In this document: positions 40,885-53,625 of the stretch, in pieces | How the letters are laid out: each line of letters opens with the position of its first letter | Numbering within the stretch: the stretch's first letter is position 1 | DNA from: Pseudo-nitzschia pungens | Lineage: Eukaryota > Bacillariophyta > Bacillariophyceae > Bacillariales > Bacillariaceae | Reading direction: 5' to 3' | Length of the DNA: 64,000 bases | NCBI GenBank assembly: GCA_037355855.1 | Contig: CM074763.1 | Location: forward strand, 3,286,001-3,350,000 | Made by a program: the position numbers and the translations under genes | Notes under the pieces: generated by a model | Databases searched by the model: none | What the model saw: the letters and a program-made list of their open reading frames with translations, nothing else | What the model was told of the DNA's origin: nothing

Positions 40885-43077
40885 ATGCTGCAAACGGTAC
40901 TCTCGTCGATCATCCTGATCGGCCTCGGCGTCATTGGCGGGTTCGCCCTCTTCCACTACGCCCTGCAGGATCGCCTGCAGAAAACGGAACACGGCCACAA
41001 CGCGACGCTGTCCATCGTCCGGGGACGATTGCTCGAGTCCGAAACCGAGCGCACCCGCTGCACGGAACAAGACGACGGCAGGCTGCAGGAAATGTCCGAG
41101 CTGCGGGGACGCCTGGACGCCCAGTACAAGAACTGGTACGACCTCACCGCCTCGCAGCGATTGCTGGCGACCAAGCACCAGGAGGTGGTTTTGGAGGCGG
41201 GGGACCTGCGGGAGAGGGTCGAACGGGACGAGGCCACGTTCCGGGAGCTGACGAAACGGCTGGAAGAAAAGGATCGCGATCTGTTTGCCACCCGGGGGGA
41301 CGTAACGGAGATGGAGGCCGCGATGGAACAGCTGCGGTCACGATTGGGAGAAAAAGACCGCGACCTGACCGCCGTGGAGAAAGAGCTGGTGGTCAATCGC
41401 GAAACGAGGGACAAACTCCAGACCGAGTTGACCAAAATGACGGAGGTCGCCGATCAAAAGGCAGAACTCGAAAAAGAAACCGAAGAAATGAGGGCGTTGA
41501 TTGGACGATACGAGGACGCCCTCGAGGGTGCCCAGAGAGATTCCGAAAGTCTCCTCGTCCAAAAAAATAATCTCGAAAAAGAGGTAGCTGGACTGAAAGC
41601 ATATATTGGCGAGATGCAGTTGCAAATCGACACCATGGACAAGGAACTTACCGAATATCGAGAGGAGGAAGGCAATCTAGAAACAAAATTGAACAATCTC
41701 AGGGAAGGAATGATTGGCTTGCTGAAAGAAAAAATCAATGAAATCCAGGATCTAAAGAATCGCATCGACAACCTGAACAAAGAAAAAGGAGAGCTAGAAG
41801 TCAGGCTCGACAACTGGAGAGATGGCATGCTGGCATTGGTAAAGGACAAGATGGAAGCAATCGAAAAGCTAAAGCAAGAACTAGCACATTCCCAACAACA
41901 AGTTGACAATGCGATGAACGAGATCGAACTTGCTCATTCGGGACAAAACCAGGCCGAAGAAGTTTTGAGGGACAAGCAACATTCGATTGATGTAGCGAAC
42001 CCGGAAGAAGATGGTGAAACAATAGCAGAATTGAAGGAAGTAATCGAACGAATGAAGAGAGATCTCGAAGAAAATAAGAACTGGGTAGAGGCAGCGACGA
42101 GAGATATTGAACAGCGAAAGTTGTATCAAGTTGAAACAGAAAAACAACTATCGGAAAGAAATGCGGAAATCGCAGAACTGGAGTCGAAGATGGATACGGA
42201 CCAACAATCTGCTAGAGAAATGATTTCTCGGCTGGAATCGGACCTGGAAGAGGCGCGAAAACTAGTAGAGGAGAAGACGCTCCAAATAGAAGAACTCAAC
42301 GCGGAACTGGCGGAATTTCTTACCGAATTCAAGGAATTAAGATCGAGTCTCCCGGGTGGTAAGGCAGACACAGAGTCCTCAACCAGCGATATTATAATCG
42401 ATCATGTTCAGCAACGTGACGGCGTGATGTGTCGACAACTGTACGTATCGATGGCGTAACAATTGGAAAAATCCGAATGCGTGACAAACAGCCCGTGAAG
42501 AAAATACTTCCGTCATACTAACGCATCTTTTCGTTTTGTTGTCCAAAGGTTTGGGAAGGGCCCTTACTACGTGAGATTCAACATCCGTCTTCCTCCTAAC
42601 GAGGGATCCGAAGGGGAGGAAAACACAGCAATGTTTGTGATTGAACTTCCTTCTCGCAAGCAGCTTCCCCATTCCACATATGCGCTTCTCACTCTCGTTG
42701 AATCCAATCTGTACAACGACGGTGCAGCCTTTTTGTTCGCTGAAGAATTCGGTCTGCAAATCAAGAGTTCGCTCTCCTCGGGTGGCAAAAGCTTGGAAAA
42801 CAAGCTGAAACCACTGGGTTTGACTGGTGGATCTAGCCTCAGCTTTTTGGAAACGTCCACCTCCGGCGAGCCCGTGGCGTGCGACGAGTTTTCCTTAGGC
42901 TTTGACCGAAGAGGACCGGGATTGAATCTATTTTTATCGGCCAGCGGAAACGAAACAGGCGAATGCTTTGCGAAAGTAATTCGTGGACAGGACAAGCTTC
43001 CGGAAATCAAATCCTTGCTGCTCGAAAGAGGAGAGCCTTTGGAGATTGTCTCGGCGACGCATCTCCGGGTCGATTAG
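40885..43077 (+). CDS. Membrane-anchored coiled-coil protein with C-terminal cyclophilin-like domain, two exons
   Basis: The start MLQTVLSSIILIGLGVIGGF is a single hydrophobic anchor. Residues about 30-500 form an almost unbroken coiled coil (Glu/Lys/Leu-rich heptads). I infer exon 1 at 40885-42440 and exon 2 at 42549-43077, joined in phase 2 over a 108-nt intron (donor GTACGT, acceptor CAAAG). Joining reads RQLFGKGPYYVRFNIRLP and gives 694 residues. The C-terminal ~170 residues follow the cyclophilin pattern seen in divergent plastid or Golgi relatives: VRFNIRLP, FVIELPSRKQLPHSTYALL, and ECFAKVIRGQDKLPEI near the end. Classic active-site residues are not obvious, so isomerase activity is doubtful. 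Golgi or ER tethering is a guess. Confidence 0.78.
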
Positions 43078-43810
43078 GTATAACACCGGATAGGACGGTA
43101 CCTCTCTTTGTCCACGGTGGAGGTTGTGTGCTGCTAAATACGTATAAACATTGGGAAGGCCACGATTCAGAGATTGGTAGTTATTTACCGCTTCGAAGAA
43201 ATTCGTGTCGCTTTTGTTTGGTGTCGGAAAGTGCAAATCAAGAGAGAAACCTCGATTGTGCACCACCGTGCCTGAGACTTGTGCATGAACACAGGAAAAC
43301 TTTTTTTTGAATTTTCTTCTAAAGTGACGGTGTCCAACTTATGTCAATTCGTAATGTTGTGACTGACTCGATCGTCATCATATCTATCGTTCTATTCCAA
43401 GGTGTTCAAGTGTTTATCTCCAGTTTTTACCTTTGTGATCGAACTCATGTACTCGTAATGAGTACGTTTATCGGTACGGCAACCCAAGAATTTCTAGTAT
43501 AATCTTTTTGCACTTCCGATGCGATTGAGATGCAAAAATAGTTTATATTTCGTTTATTTTATGTATGTATGAAGGTCGATATTTTTCTTGTATAATATAT
43601 TGTGTGAAGGCAACTTGTCCCATTTTGTTTCGCTATTTGCACATATATAAAATGGGTTGGGTCCAAGTAAATGTTTGACGTGTAACAGTGTAACAGTGAA
43701 GCGACGGAAAATATAACACTTCCTGCTCGGTGTCGAGAACTTCGAAAGCCTCCAGGTAGAGTTGGAGTCTTTTCGTGTCAGTAGAAGAACTCGCATCATC
43801 GCCTACGCAA
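43078..43810. other. Convergent spacer
   Basis: The 0.7-kb AT-rich interval separates the coiled-coil gene from the poly(A) polymerase gene, which read toward each other. I see no gene. A stretch at 43530-43640 is very AT-rich. Confidence 0.5.
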
Positions 43811-46715
43811 TCAGTTAGAAGTTTTAGAAGCATTGGATTGGCGCCGATGCCGATTGCCTTTGGCGCGCTTCTTGATCGGCGATTTTGATGATGATAGCGA
43901 TCGGGAACACAAATCACCGACTTTCTGATGCCGTGCGTGCTTGGGACATTCCTTGTATTTATCCGTGGACAATTCTACGTTACGTCGACCATGGGTGTTT
44001 CCGGTATTTCTCTTGCCCATTGGAGCAGGACGCCCTTCTACAGTTATCAAGTTTCCAAGAGGTGAATGAGGAGCAATCTCTCCTTCACAGGCAGCAATCG
44101 ATGATTCCGTTTCAGTTCCATCGTCGGATGGCATCGAACTGTTCATAAAAGATGATATGCTGCTGAAAGTATTGGATCGGGTACTGTTCGCATCAAAGTC
44201 ACTAATTCCTTCGAAGTTCCTGTGTACCGGTAGAATATCTCTTGGCTTGCCTTTCTCCTCGGCAACGGGAAAAGAGTCTGGGACTTCGTAGGGACTCGGG
44301 TTTGGAACAACATGTTGGCCAATAAGGTCGAGGGGCAGATCTTTTCTCGTGATATGCCGAATCAACAAGTCCATTCCGGGTTTTCTGTCCTCCCAGCTAT
44401 TGATCTGGTTCATCAAAAAGTCTGATATCTGTTGTTTCAGGTTGACGGTTTCGACTTTGGGAGCGAAACGAAGTCCAACGAAGAACAGGGCCTCTGGCAA
44501 ACTGTTGCTGCCGTTGTTGTTGTTGTTGGATAGATTCGTGGTGGCCGTTGCCGCTGACTCCGGCGTGAACTCTCGTTTCATTACCTGGGTGAAGGGCCAC
44601 ACCGTCATATCCGGACACTCGAGTGCGCTTACCAGTAGCCGCAATCGCGATTCACAGAGGCGCAGCCATCTCGTGAAATCCCCGTTGTTTCCGGCTCGGA
44701 TAGAAATCTGCAAAAAGTTGACGTGTCTTTCGAAAAAGTCGCATCGATTGTACAACGCCCTCCAGCAAGTTTGATCGAACGTGAGAGCTGCTGCTCGGAT
44801 AAATTCCTCCTGAATGCGACGTTGTTGTGGAACGCCAATGTTGTACGTCGAGTTCACTGCCCAACCAAAAAACAATGTTCCGGTGAGCAAGGAAAAGAGG
44901 AAAACGCAGAATGGGACAACACAAACACTCATATAAATATATATATATATAGTCTGACGGCAGGAGCGCATCGGTATCAATAAAACTACTTACTCCTTGG
45001 GAACACTGGGGTAATCACGGGCATAACAGCCCGAGCATCTCTCGAATTGGTAACGGGGTCCCAGGGTCTCATTCCCGTCGCAGCTTCCATTTTTTTTATT
45101 TCTTCCGGGGTCCCTTCCTGCCCGTTGATGTTCGTTAGGTCTTCCAACATGACCGGCTTTGGCCAGGCCCAGGTGGCGAAGATTCGAAAAAAGTTGGTGA
45201 GGGTGGTGGTCGGATTCTGTTTCGGAAATCGCTTGCAGACGTAGGCGACCATGATGGCCCAGTTAACGCCACCCAGGAATCCCTGGGCATTCGAGTAAAT
45301 CCCGTGGAGCATTGCCCATTCCTTGACTGCACACAAGACCAGCCGGAAGTTGTCCGGATTCGGAACGTACTCCATCAGAAACTGCGTGACGCGAACCCCG
45401 TTGGCACTGCGGACCTCCGAATCGTCGTTGGCTCCCAACAAAAAGGAGTCTTCAATGAAGAATTCTCGCATGGCATCCCCGCACACATCTCCTTCCTTGT
45501 CGAGCACGAGACTCCCGTCCGTGGAATCGCATTGAGAGCCGGAAGCTCGCTGGTACCGGATCAGTTTCTCAATGTTGGTGCTTCCCGAGGCCTTTCCGAA
45601 AAGCATGTCGAAGTGGATGTTGTAAATCGTAAACTTGAGAACGGGAGTGTAGGCTGAGGCAATCGGATGAACGTCACCGATTGCGGGTTCCTTTTCCATC
45701 CTCTCCACCAGACTGTTGAAGAAATCTTCTCGGGTGACAGTGGGAGGGCACAGCGCCAAGAGATCGACATCGCTATCTTGTTGGTAGGCCCCCAACCGAT
45801 AACTCCCAAAGCTGACGAGAGTAACTGCGAAAGCGCGAGTTCAACAAAGGAATCAGAACGGAATGAGACCACGAAAAACATCCAGACACAGCACCGCATT
45901 GCACAACACACAACACATCACATCACAACACGGTACTCACCTCGAGTGCGTTGCCACGACGCTGTGCTGGGCTCCATCGGAGAAGCCCATTGGCACATAA
46001 CGCTCTCCAACAAGTTCAGCGCTCGTCTCCGAACCAACTCGCCTTCGCGCGGATCCGCAATGCTCTTGGTGTTTCTAGAAACCGCGTTTGAGTGCAGTCC
46101 AAGAACAACTCCAGAGGATTGACGACGACAGATTTTCTGCGCTTCTTCCGGCAAGGACCAACCGCGATATCGGAGGAACCGTTTTAGCGATGAAGAGCAA
46201 ATGATGGAGGTCATGCGCTGTTTTCTGGCATCGTTCTTCTTGTTGCGACTGTGAGATCCATGAGATGTACGGCTACTGCGATAAACACTGCTGTTCATGC
46301 TGTAAGCTGTGCCCATGGAACAATCGCTTGCGTATTCAAAGGGGGAATAGATGTTCGCGTGGTTTGTATTCATACTGTGTCCTTCTGGATATGGGCTTTC
46401 CTGTTGCTTCATGGTCAGATACTGGATCTGATACTTGCGTTTGCATTGCTCCATTTGTGTATTATAAGAGAAATCCCGACCCTCGCCTGCAGCGTGTCTC
46501 CTTCGGTAGCGCCTAGGCAAATTCGGCTCGGAGCGACTTGAATCCGATGGCTCCTCCCGCGATACATGTTGATCCAGTGGAAGATTCGACTTCGTATCCC
46601 GATCGGATATCGACTGACTTGTGGACTCTTGCATGGATGGATCGACGGATCGATTACCAAATCTGATAAGAGTAGTTTGGTCTAGACTGGATTCGAGATT
46701 TGAAAGTGCTGTCAT
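43811..46715 (-). CDS. Poly(A) polymerase, nuclear, three exons
   Basis: I infer exons 46715-45941, 45824-44994 and 44856-43811, with introns of 116 nt (donor GTGAGT) and 137 nt (donor GTAAGT). This gives 883 residues. The first junction reads RTRVTLVSFGSYRLGAYQQ, which restores the nucleotidyltransferase GS motif. The catalytic triad is DVDLLALCP plus Asp in YNIHFDMLFGK. The second junction reads VFPRMNSTYNIG, a hallmark of canonical poly(A) polymerases (PAYPQMNSTYNV in animals). The central and RNA-binding domains follow, and a basic Ser-rich tail (KKRAKGNRHRR) suits nuclear import. The enzyme adds poly(A) tails to pre-mRNAs. The N-terminal ~170-residue Ser-rich extension is unusual in length. 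The AT-rich intron 2 stays open in one frame by chance. Confidence 0.92.
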
Positions 46716-49070
46716 GGTGAGATAACTTTCGGATGAAATGAGATCACACCGCGATACATATCGCTATTCACTTCGTAATAATTTGAGAAACTTGTTCAAA
46801 ATTTTGTACGGTACGATAACTGTTACTTGTACGAGTAACTGTAATCGTACTCGTACTCGTGTTCGTAATTTTTCTGATTTTTACGATTCTTACTTACGGT
46901 AATCTTAGTTGAGACCCATGCGGAAAAAACCATTCTGATGATAGAACCGAGAACCCAAACGGCGACAGTGAGATCCGCGAAGCGACTTTCCTGCGTTTCC
47001 GCTCGATTTACCGACAACCGATCCAAGGTTGGGCGGTAATTATTCCTATCGGTTCCAATATGAAACATTTGTGTTATGATTTTTGCCACTAGAAATTATA
47101 ATTGCTCCCCGGCCCCCGATCAATGGATGGATTTGATCCAAGAATGTCTTCAGGCATGTCATTCACTTATGCCCGGTTCTGATACTGAGGCGAAAACCAG
47201 ATTTGCTTTCCTTGAGTTCATTGATAGTTTCACTATTGTCGTTCGATAGGTTTGACACAAGAACTGTCTCTTATTTATTCAAATCGCATTTGGTTCAAAG
47301 ATAATACTTAACCAAACCCGCTGCATTTTATTAGTGTCCTTCCTAGGACTTCTGAGGAAGGTGAAAATGACACAATTAATTTTCACACATTGCTGTAATT
47401 AATTTTTCTCGTTTCATGCTGAAAGGGGCAGAAAGGTCCCCACGAATTTCTTTCCGAACGAGGACCTTGAAGTGTCATGTTCCCGATTGTTCTTCTAAAC
47501 TTGGAGTGGAAGAACCGGAACGTATGCCCTAAACTCCCGTGTCGAAAGGAGATTAAAATTGGGGGGGGGATCAGCTGATAGGAATTTATTATTATACCGG
47601 TACGGATTCATTCCGTTAAAGAAATGTTTCGTAAGAAAATACGTAGTGTTCAGTAGTGAATGTGGCATTCCTTAATGTTGTAATTTCATTCCGTGAGAAT
47701 CTTTCTATTTACTACGTATTATTTATGGGTCTCCGCTCGAACTATGTTTTCATAACATACCCAGAAATTGCCACAGAAACCATTATCTTGGTACCTGTGT
47801 TATTAAACGCAAAAAACAGTTTTTGGTGCGAAGTTTTGATTCGTCGTGATAATCGTGGAGGTTGAAACCATTTTGGTACTTATTACCTCTGCCTTCAGAT
47901 TCGACTTCTATAATGACTTTTAAAAATAGAAATAGAAACCAAACATGCAAATAAATGTATGATGACCTAAAACATCATTACTATAAGTAATTAACGTTAT
48001 TACCGGTGCGAAACAATATTATGTAAAAGATCTCAAAACAGAGCTTTGCATTGATCTCTGCTTGGAAACACGCACCGGCGAATTACGTCCCGTGGAAATC
48101 GTCTTCCAATACAAAGAGTGAGTCATCTCCGGAATGAATCAGTGTGTTATGTACCGTAGTGGTTTCTATTTACTCGTGATACTGTACGGTACCGTACCGT
48201 ACAAATGGTAACCTTTTAATTAAAATAATATACCGGTACCAATGTATTACCATGGCTTCCACGGGCGAGCACGTGACTTGGCTGTAAGTAATCCAGAAAA
48301 ATGAGAGGTTTCCAACAGAAAAAATGAGGGGGGGGGGGGGGGGGTACTTCCGTACCCGTCACGGATACAAAAGTACCCCCGAGGGTACAAAAGTATTTTT
48401 CTTGTTTTTTGTCGTAGAACTCTGTAGATGAACAGTACACAGTACACAGACTTTGAACGTATTAATTCAACCCATTTTGAGCACTTTGCCTAGTACTGCT
48501 ATTTTGCTACTCCCAGAACACTACAAGAGGCAGCCTCGTGAGGATCATGGTATATGCAACACAATCAAGCTAAAGTAGACAATTTACCTATTCCTTGCCA
48601 GAGACCATGTCATGGTGAATATTGAGGCTTTTCAAATCCTTGTAGTTCGGACCGAGGCCTCAAATACACAGTTGAGAAAATCAAAGCTGGCAATGCTTGT
48701 AGTTCGGACCGAGGCCTCATTTTTTTAATCAAACGGGTCAACCTAGTACAAAAAATACGTAGAAACGGGATGCCCAAAATCGAAGGTAACTTTTACATTC
48801 ATGTGTTGCCATGTGTATACTTGGTTGAGTATTTGCAACAAGAAGAGCACCTCTGAAGTATATAAAACTATATACTTATGGAAAGAGGAGAGTGAGAGCT
48901 TTCTAATGAGCCATTACTTGTTGCTATTGGTTCAATACTTTAGAAGTTACAATTTTTGCAAAAAGGACAAGTGATATAGCTTCGATTTTGGGCAATGCCG
49001 CGACTAGACGATAAATCTTACTCCTGGAGTCATATTGGGCAACTTGAATCTGAACCTTAATGGCAACCAA
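46716..49070. other. Gene-free AT-rich spacer
   Basis: No gene is supported. Near 46800-46880 there are GTACGAGTAACTG and GTACTCGTACTCGT words. A 17-base G run lies at 48328-48344, beside GTACTTCCGTACC. A 24-bp direct repeat (CTTGTAGTTCGGACCGAGGC) occurs at 48639 and 48696. Short open frames here, such as one at 47656-47865, lack any sign of selection that I can see. Confidence 0.5.
48639..48719. repeat. 24-bp direct repeat pair
   Basis: CTTGTAGTTCGGACCGAGGC plus CTCA occurs at 48639-48662 and again at 48696-48719. An unrelated 33-bp spacer lies between them. Confidence 0.8.
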
Positions 49071-49236
49071 AAAAAATTGACAAGGCTGGAACATGGTTGA
49101 TTTTTTGGAAAAAAAATTACTACTTGGTAGATACAAGTATTAAATTCTTCGATCATCCAAAAAATCGCGCACGATCCAATCTTTCCGCACGCGACGAAAA
49201 TTTGAAAAGAAAAATTAAATTCCCGAAAACCCCCTT

Positions 49237-49425
49237 CGACACCAGTCGACACCAGTCGACACCAGTCGACACCAGTCGACACCAGTCGACACCAGTTGAC
49301 ACCAGTCGACACCAGTCGACACCAGTCGACACCAGTCGACACCAGTCGACACCAGTCGACACCAGTAGACACCAGTAGACACCAGTAGACACCAGTAGAC
49401 ACCAGTAGACACCAGCCGACACCGG
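49237..49425 (+). repeat. 10-bp minisatellite, first array
   Basis: About 19 head-to-tail copies of CGACACCAGT are present, the later ones reading AGACACCAGT. The array keeps open frames on both strands, which are not genes. Confidence 0.92.
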
Positions 49426-49915
49426 TGTTCGCATGTTCGTATGTTCATATGTTGGTATGTTCGTCTGTTCGTATGATTGTATGTTCGTTTTTTGTCTGTT
49501 CGTCTGTTCATACGTTCGTCTGTTCATACACTGGTATGTTGGTCTGTTCATATGATTGTATGTTCGTCTGTTCGTCTGTTGACACCGGTCTTCATACTTC
49601 ATACGTTCATCTGTTCATATGTTGGTATGTTCGTCTGTTCGCACGATTTTATGTTCGTCTGCTCGTCTGTTCGTATGCTCGTCTGTTAATACATTGGTAT
49701 GTTCGTCTGTTCGTATGTTCTTCTGTTCGTTTGTTCATCGCTCTGTTCGTCTGTTCATACGATCGTACAGAAGACGAACAGACGAACATACAATCATATG
49801 AATAAACAATTGTACCGACGTATGAATAGACGAACGTTTGAACATCATACGAATAAACGATTGTACCAACGTATGAATAGACGAAAATACTGCTTGTACA
49901 TTCGTATGTTCGTCA
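49426..49915. repeat. Degenerate GTTCGTCTGTTCATATG repeats with strand switch
   Basis: Degenerate repeats of GTTCGT(C/A)TGTTC and GTATGTTCG run on the plus strand to about 49765. From there the same words continue as reverse complements (GAACAGACGAAC, CATACAATCATATGAA) to about 49914. The whole block is an imperfect inverted repeat of a minisatellite. Confidence 0.85.
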
Positions 49916-50055
49916 TGACACCAGTCGACACCAGTCGACACCAGTTGACACCAGTTGACACCAGTCGACACCAGTTGACACCAGTCGACACCAGTCGACA
50001 CCAGTCGACACCAGTCGACACCAGTCGACACCAGTCGACACCAGTCGACACCAGT
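49916..50055 (+). repeat. 10-bp minisatellite, second array
   Basis: About 14 copies of CGACACCAGT, a few reading TGACACCAGT, occur in the same orientation as the first array, 490 bases downstream of it. Confidence 0.92.
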
Positions 50056-50414
50056 TTGGGTACTCCGGGAAATTATTTTTTTAAAAATAATTTCTCAAAT
50101 CGCGCAAGGCGCGCGATTCTCATAATATTTTTAGCGAGGGGGGAGGACCGGGAATTTCAAAATTCCTTCAAGAACTAAAAATCAACCATGTTCCTGTCAA
50201 CTGTCATTATGTAATCTTAGTTACTGCGTAGTAAATGTGTAGTCGAAGTCGATGAGTTTTTTTTATTTTTTGGACAAATTGACGAACATTTGAATCCAGG
50301 CAACAACTAATTTACGCCACACGGAACGTTCGGTAATCTTATCCCGTTGCAAACAAACAGAATCTTACAGTAAGGTATTCGATACGAATCTGCTCTTTTG
50401 ATTGAACTGAAACG

Positions 50415-51344
50415 ATGACGACTTTACGGGAGGCAACGATGAATGATTTGCTGAAATTCAACAACGTGAATCTTGATGTGCTCACGGAGACGTACAACAT
50501 GCAATTTTATTACCACTATATGAGCAAATGGCCTGAAGCATTTATGGTGGCAGAAGGTCCCAACAGCAACGATATTATGGGATACGTTCTGGGAAAAGCA
50601 GAAGGAGAGGGGAAATTGTGGCATGGTCATGTATCTGCTGTGACGGTCGCTCCTTCCTATCGACGTTTGGGTCTAGCGAAAACACTGATGGACGACTTCG
50701 AACGTTTGTGCGTAGATACTTACGATGCTTACTTCGTAGATTTGTTTGTGAGAGAAGCAAACAACGTAGCACAAGAAATGTACGAAAAGTTTGGCTATTC
50801 AACATGTAAGTTCAATAGTTCCCGACGGCGTTAAATGATGGAAGTAGTAGACTAAGTGGCACGTGACGCATAGATATTTTCTTTTGCGCTGCATACCGGG
50901 TTTTCTTCAGTTTTCAGCAAGGCTTGGGCTCGATCCTCGATCAACAATTTCGGACATCTTGACTTTCTAATCGTTGTTGTCTCTCTTCATTGTCGCGTTT
51001 CGATTTCTGCAGACAGGAGAGTAATTGAATACTACAGTGGCGATTCACCCGAAGATGCGTTCGACATGTAAGTAACCGAGGTGAAGAATCCAAACACGGG
51101 CACCGAAAGGTCACCTCAAATGGGAAGGTCACTTATTTTGTGTGGCATGCTTCTCCAACGTCGTTCTGTTTTATCCAAAGCTTACCATAACATTGGTGAT
51201 TTGTTTTCTTCTATTTTGAATCACGACGCTGAATGAAAAATGTCATGGCCATTATTTAGGCGAAAAGCTTTGCCCAGAGATATAGGTAAACAAAGTGCTA
51301 TTCCTTTGGGTCGTGATGTCCATCCACACGAGTTAGAATGGTAG
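50415..51344 (+). CDS. NAA20: N-terminal acetyltransferase B catalytic subunit NAA20, three exons
   Basis: I infer exons 50415-50805, 51013-51067 (55 nt) and 51260-51344, with introns of 207 and 192 nt, both with donor GTAAGT. This gives 176 residues, against 178 in human NAA20. The N-terminus MTTLREATMNDLLKFNNVNL is almost the human sequence. The acetyl-CoA loop is YRRLGLAKTL, and the family block FVDLFVREANNVA follows. The junctions restore GYSTYRRVIEYYS and DAFDMRKALPRD, both colinear with other NAA20 proteins, so the splice model is strong. NatB acetylates proteins starting Met-Asp, Met-Glu, Met-Asn or Met-Gln on the ribosome. It converges with the carboxypeptidase gene, 178 bases away. 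Confidence 0.95.
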
Positions 51345-51522
51345 CATAGGCTTGGGTCGAGCATTGTGACAGCTCTCAACTACAAAAGCCGCAATGATCG
51401 AACCCCTGTACTGGTATGAATGCAAGGTACGACACCTTACTGTTTTATGGCAAGAACAAAATTCAAACACGAAACCTCAATACCGAGACAAAACAATGAA
51501 GGAAGCGACGTGTAAAATATCT

Positions 51523-53205
51523 CTATTCTTGTTGCTTACTGGGGTGACAAGCATGAACATCGGAATAGAATCTTTTGCTTTTTGACATGGGAACAAAACC
51601 GTCATCGGTAGCTGCTCGTAATTCTGCCTCATAGTCGTCTGTTGTGGGTACATACTCGTCTTCTGGGGGCAGCTGCGTCCAGAACTCTCCCTTCGCCCGC
51701 AGGTAAGGATGTATGTAAGCCAATGGCCCAAGAACGGATGCACCTAATTTCCGGGATCGCTCCGGGGACCATCCGTATTCTGGATCGGTATTTGAGAGGC
51801 AATCCTTGAAAGGCATCTCTAGCGTCATAGAGAGGCAGTCAAAGCGGCTGGCAATTTGATTGGTTGCTACATTCATGTACTGCAGAGCTGCTTCGTGTGT
51901 TTCTGGTGCCGGATAGCCGATTCTTTGTTGTATGTCCGAATTGGCTCGCTGGTAAGCCGCTACAAATGCGCCGTGGAGGGATTCCATCCTTTTCCCCCAT
52001 TTTGGAGTTTTTTCGGCACCGGAAATGAAATTGAAGGGAAGCTCTTCGTCTCCGTGAATATCCAAGAAAATGTCAACACCTGTTTCGTCCATTTTCTTCA
52101 ATACCGAGTACACCTCGGGACTTCGTGTCACCGAGGGAGCTTCGTAGAAGCGTTTGGTGGCCCATTCTCTATTCAAATTAGCGCCACACGCGTTTGTGCG
52201 AAGATGTCCACGAACTGCCCCATCGGGGCACATCAATGGAACGATGTAGAACGTGTACAGTTCTTTCAATTTTGGGACTTCATCGTCGACTTCGCCGTTT
52301 GAGTTCAACCCCAAGAGACGAGTCAGCAAGCCCTCGGCATAAAATTCTTTTACAATATAGTGGTTCAAAAGCCAACCGAATGAGAAACCGGTAAAATACT
52401 CGAGATTCGATTCACTATCGATATCAATATCAGTATCCACAGTGCGCTGCCACTCACCTGCCATTGTCTCACCAGGATGTTGCCTGTGTATAATCCAGCA
52501 CACGGTCTTTCCTGTGCCCACTGTGATACAGTCAATATCTCTCCCATCCAAGGACTGCCCGAGACTGGTTACGTCAGCGAACTGACTGCAACGGGACACC
52601 AAACCCAAGTGACGCGAATAAGAGTAAGGGGGAAAGTACGAGAAGAACACGCTTCCGTTCTGCGTGTGCTCGTGTTCCCAACAAAGCTGTCCATTGGAGT
52701 AAATTGTGTCTTGGTTTCGTCGCCACGAATCGGGATCTTCGATGTTGTTGGAAAAACAAACGGTAGAACCTTTTCACACAAAGCGTAGGCAGAGCGCACC
52801 AAGTCAAAATGGATGGTTAACAACGCTAGTACTACTAGTATTCAAGTCGCAAAAACGTGTTTGCTGATCCCCCACTCGCAACAACACGAAAGACGCAAAC
52901 TTACCGGTCCAAGCTTCGGGGTAGGATGCCGCTTCTGCGTTTTCGAGGACGTATCTAATAATGTGTTTCTTGTTCGACGGAGAAAATCCAAGTCCGCCTA
53001 TGGTTGATCGAAAGGAAAAATATTGCATGTGACCAATCTTTTCGAGCTCCGTGTAAACGTCTGGTTTGATGTGAAGGAGAACGTCGGTTGTGTTCTCGGG
53101 GTCATTCTCGTTCGGCCTCGTGCTCATGAACCTGATGTTACCACCGTCGAAAGCATCGCTGATGCTGACAGATACCTCTTCGGTCTTTGCTTTCATTGCT
53201 TCCAT
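51523..53205 (-). CDS. M14-family metallocarboxypeptidase, cytosolic carboxypeptidase (CCP) type, two exons
   Basis: I infer exon 1 at 53205-52905 and exon 2 at 52769-51523, joined in phase 1 over a 135-nt intron (donor GTAAGT, acceptor AAAAG). This gives 515 residues. The N-terminal beta-sandwich typical of CCPs (AFDGGNIRF, FSFRSTIGG) leads across the junction (EAWTGSTVCFS) to FFSYFPPYSYSRH. The zinc ligands are His and Glu in RQHPGETMAGEW and His in LDIHGDEE. The catalytic Glu is in MTLEMPFK. CCPs in animals trim glutamate chains from tubulin; bacterial and algal relatives have unclear substrates. The chosen ATG is in a good context (ACCATGG). Upstream in-frame ATGs at 53292 and 53340 could add 29-45 residues. 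Confidence 0.88.
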
Positions 53206-53625
53206 GGTTGTTGTGAAGTGCTGATTTGAGTGACCGAGCTTTGATCTGATTTTGGCAGCGGCAAACAAGATCAGGCTCGTGGGGTTTCTCATGCTCCTAC
53301 GCTCGGCTGTTCTCCTTAGCAATACGATTTGCGTGTGCATTGACTTTTGGAGGTGTTGACACTTAAAACACACCCAATGCCAACACACGGTTGAGATCCG
53401 TGAGGGTCAGTCTTGTGGGTCTGAGGTCTGGGAGAGAGGCGTGATGCGACAACCGACAACATCAAAAAACATCTGTCATCACTCATCACCTTGGATTTTT
53501 TTCCATGTGACATCATGCCAACCAGATCTCTTATCACTAACCCTAACTTACAACAAACTAAGGTGTAATCAGTAATCAGGTGTAATCGGTCATTATCGTA
53601 TGTACGAGTATGTACGTATACGTAA

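Noticed and set aside
44857..44980. Hydrophobic N-terminus for a separate protein starting at 44980
   Set aside because: It is intron 2 of the poly(A) polymerase gene. The splice restores the conserved MNSTYN block.
49153..49602. Cys/Trp-rich repeat proteins (VDWCRLVSTG type) on the minus strand
   Set aside because: They are translations of a 10-bp minisatellite that stays open on both strands.
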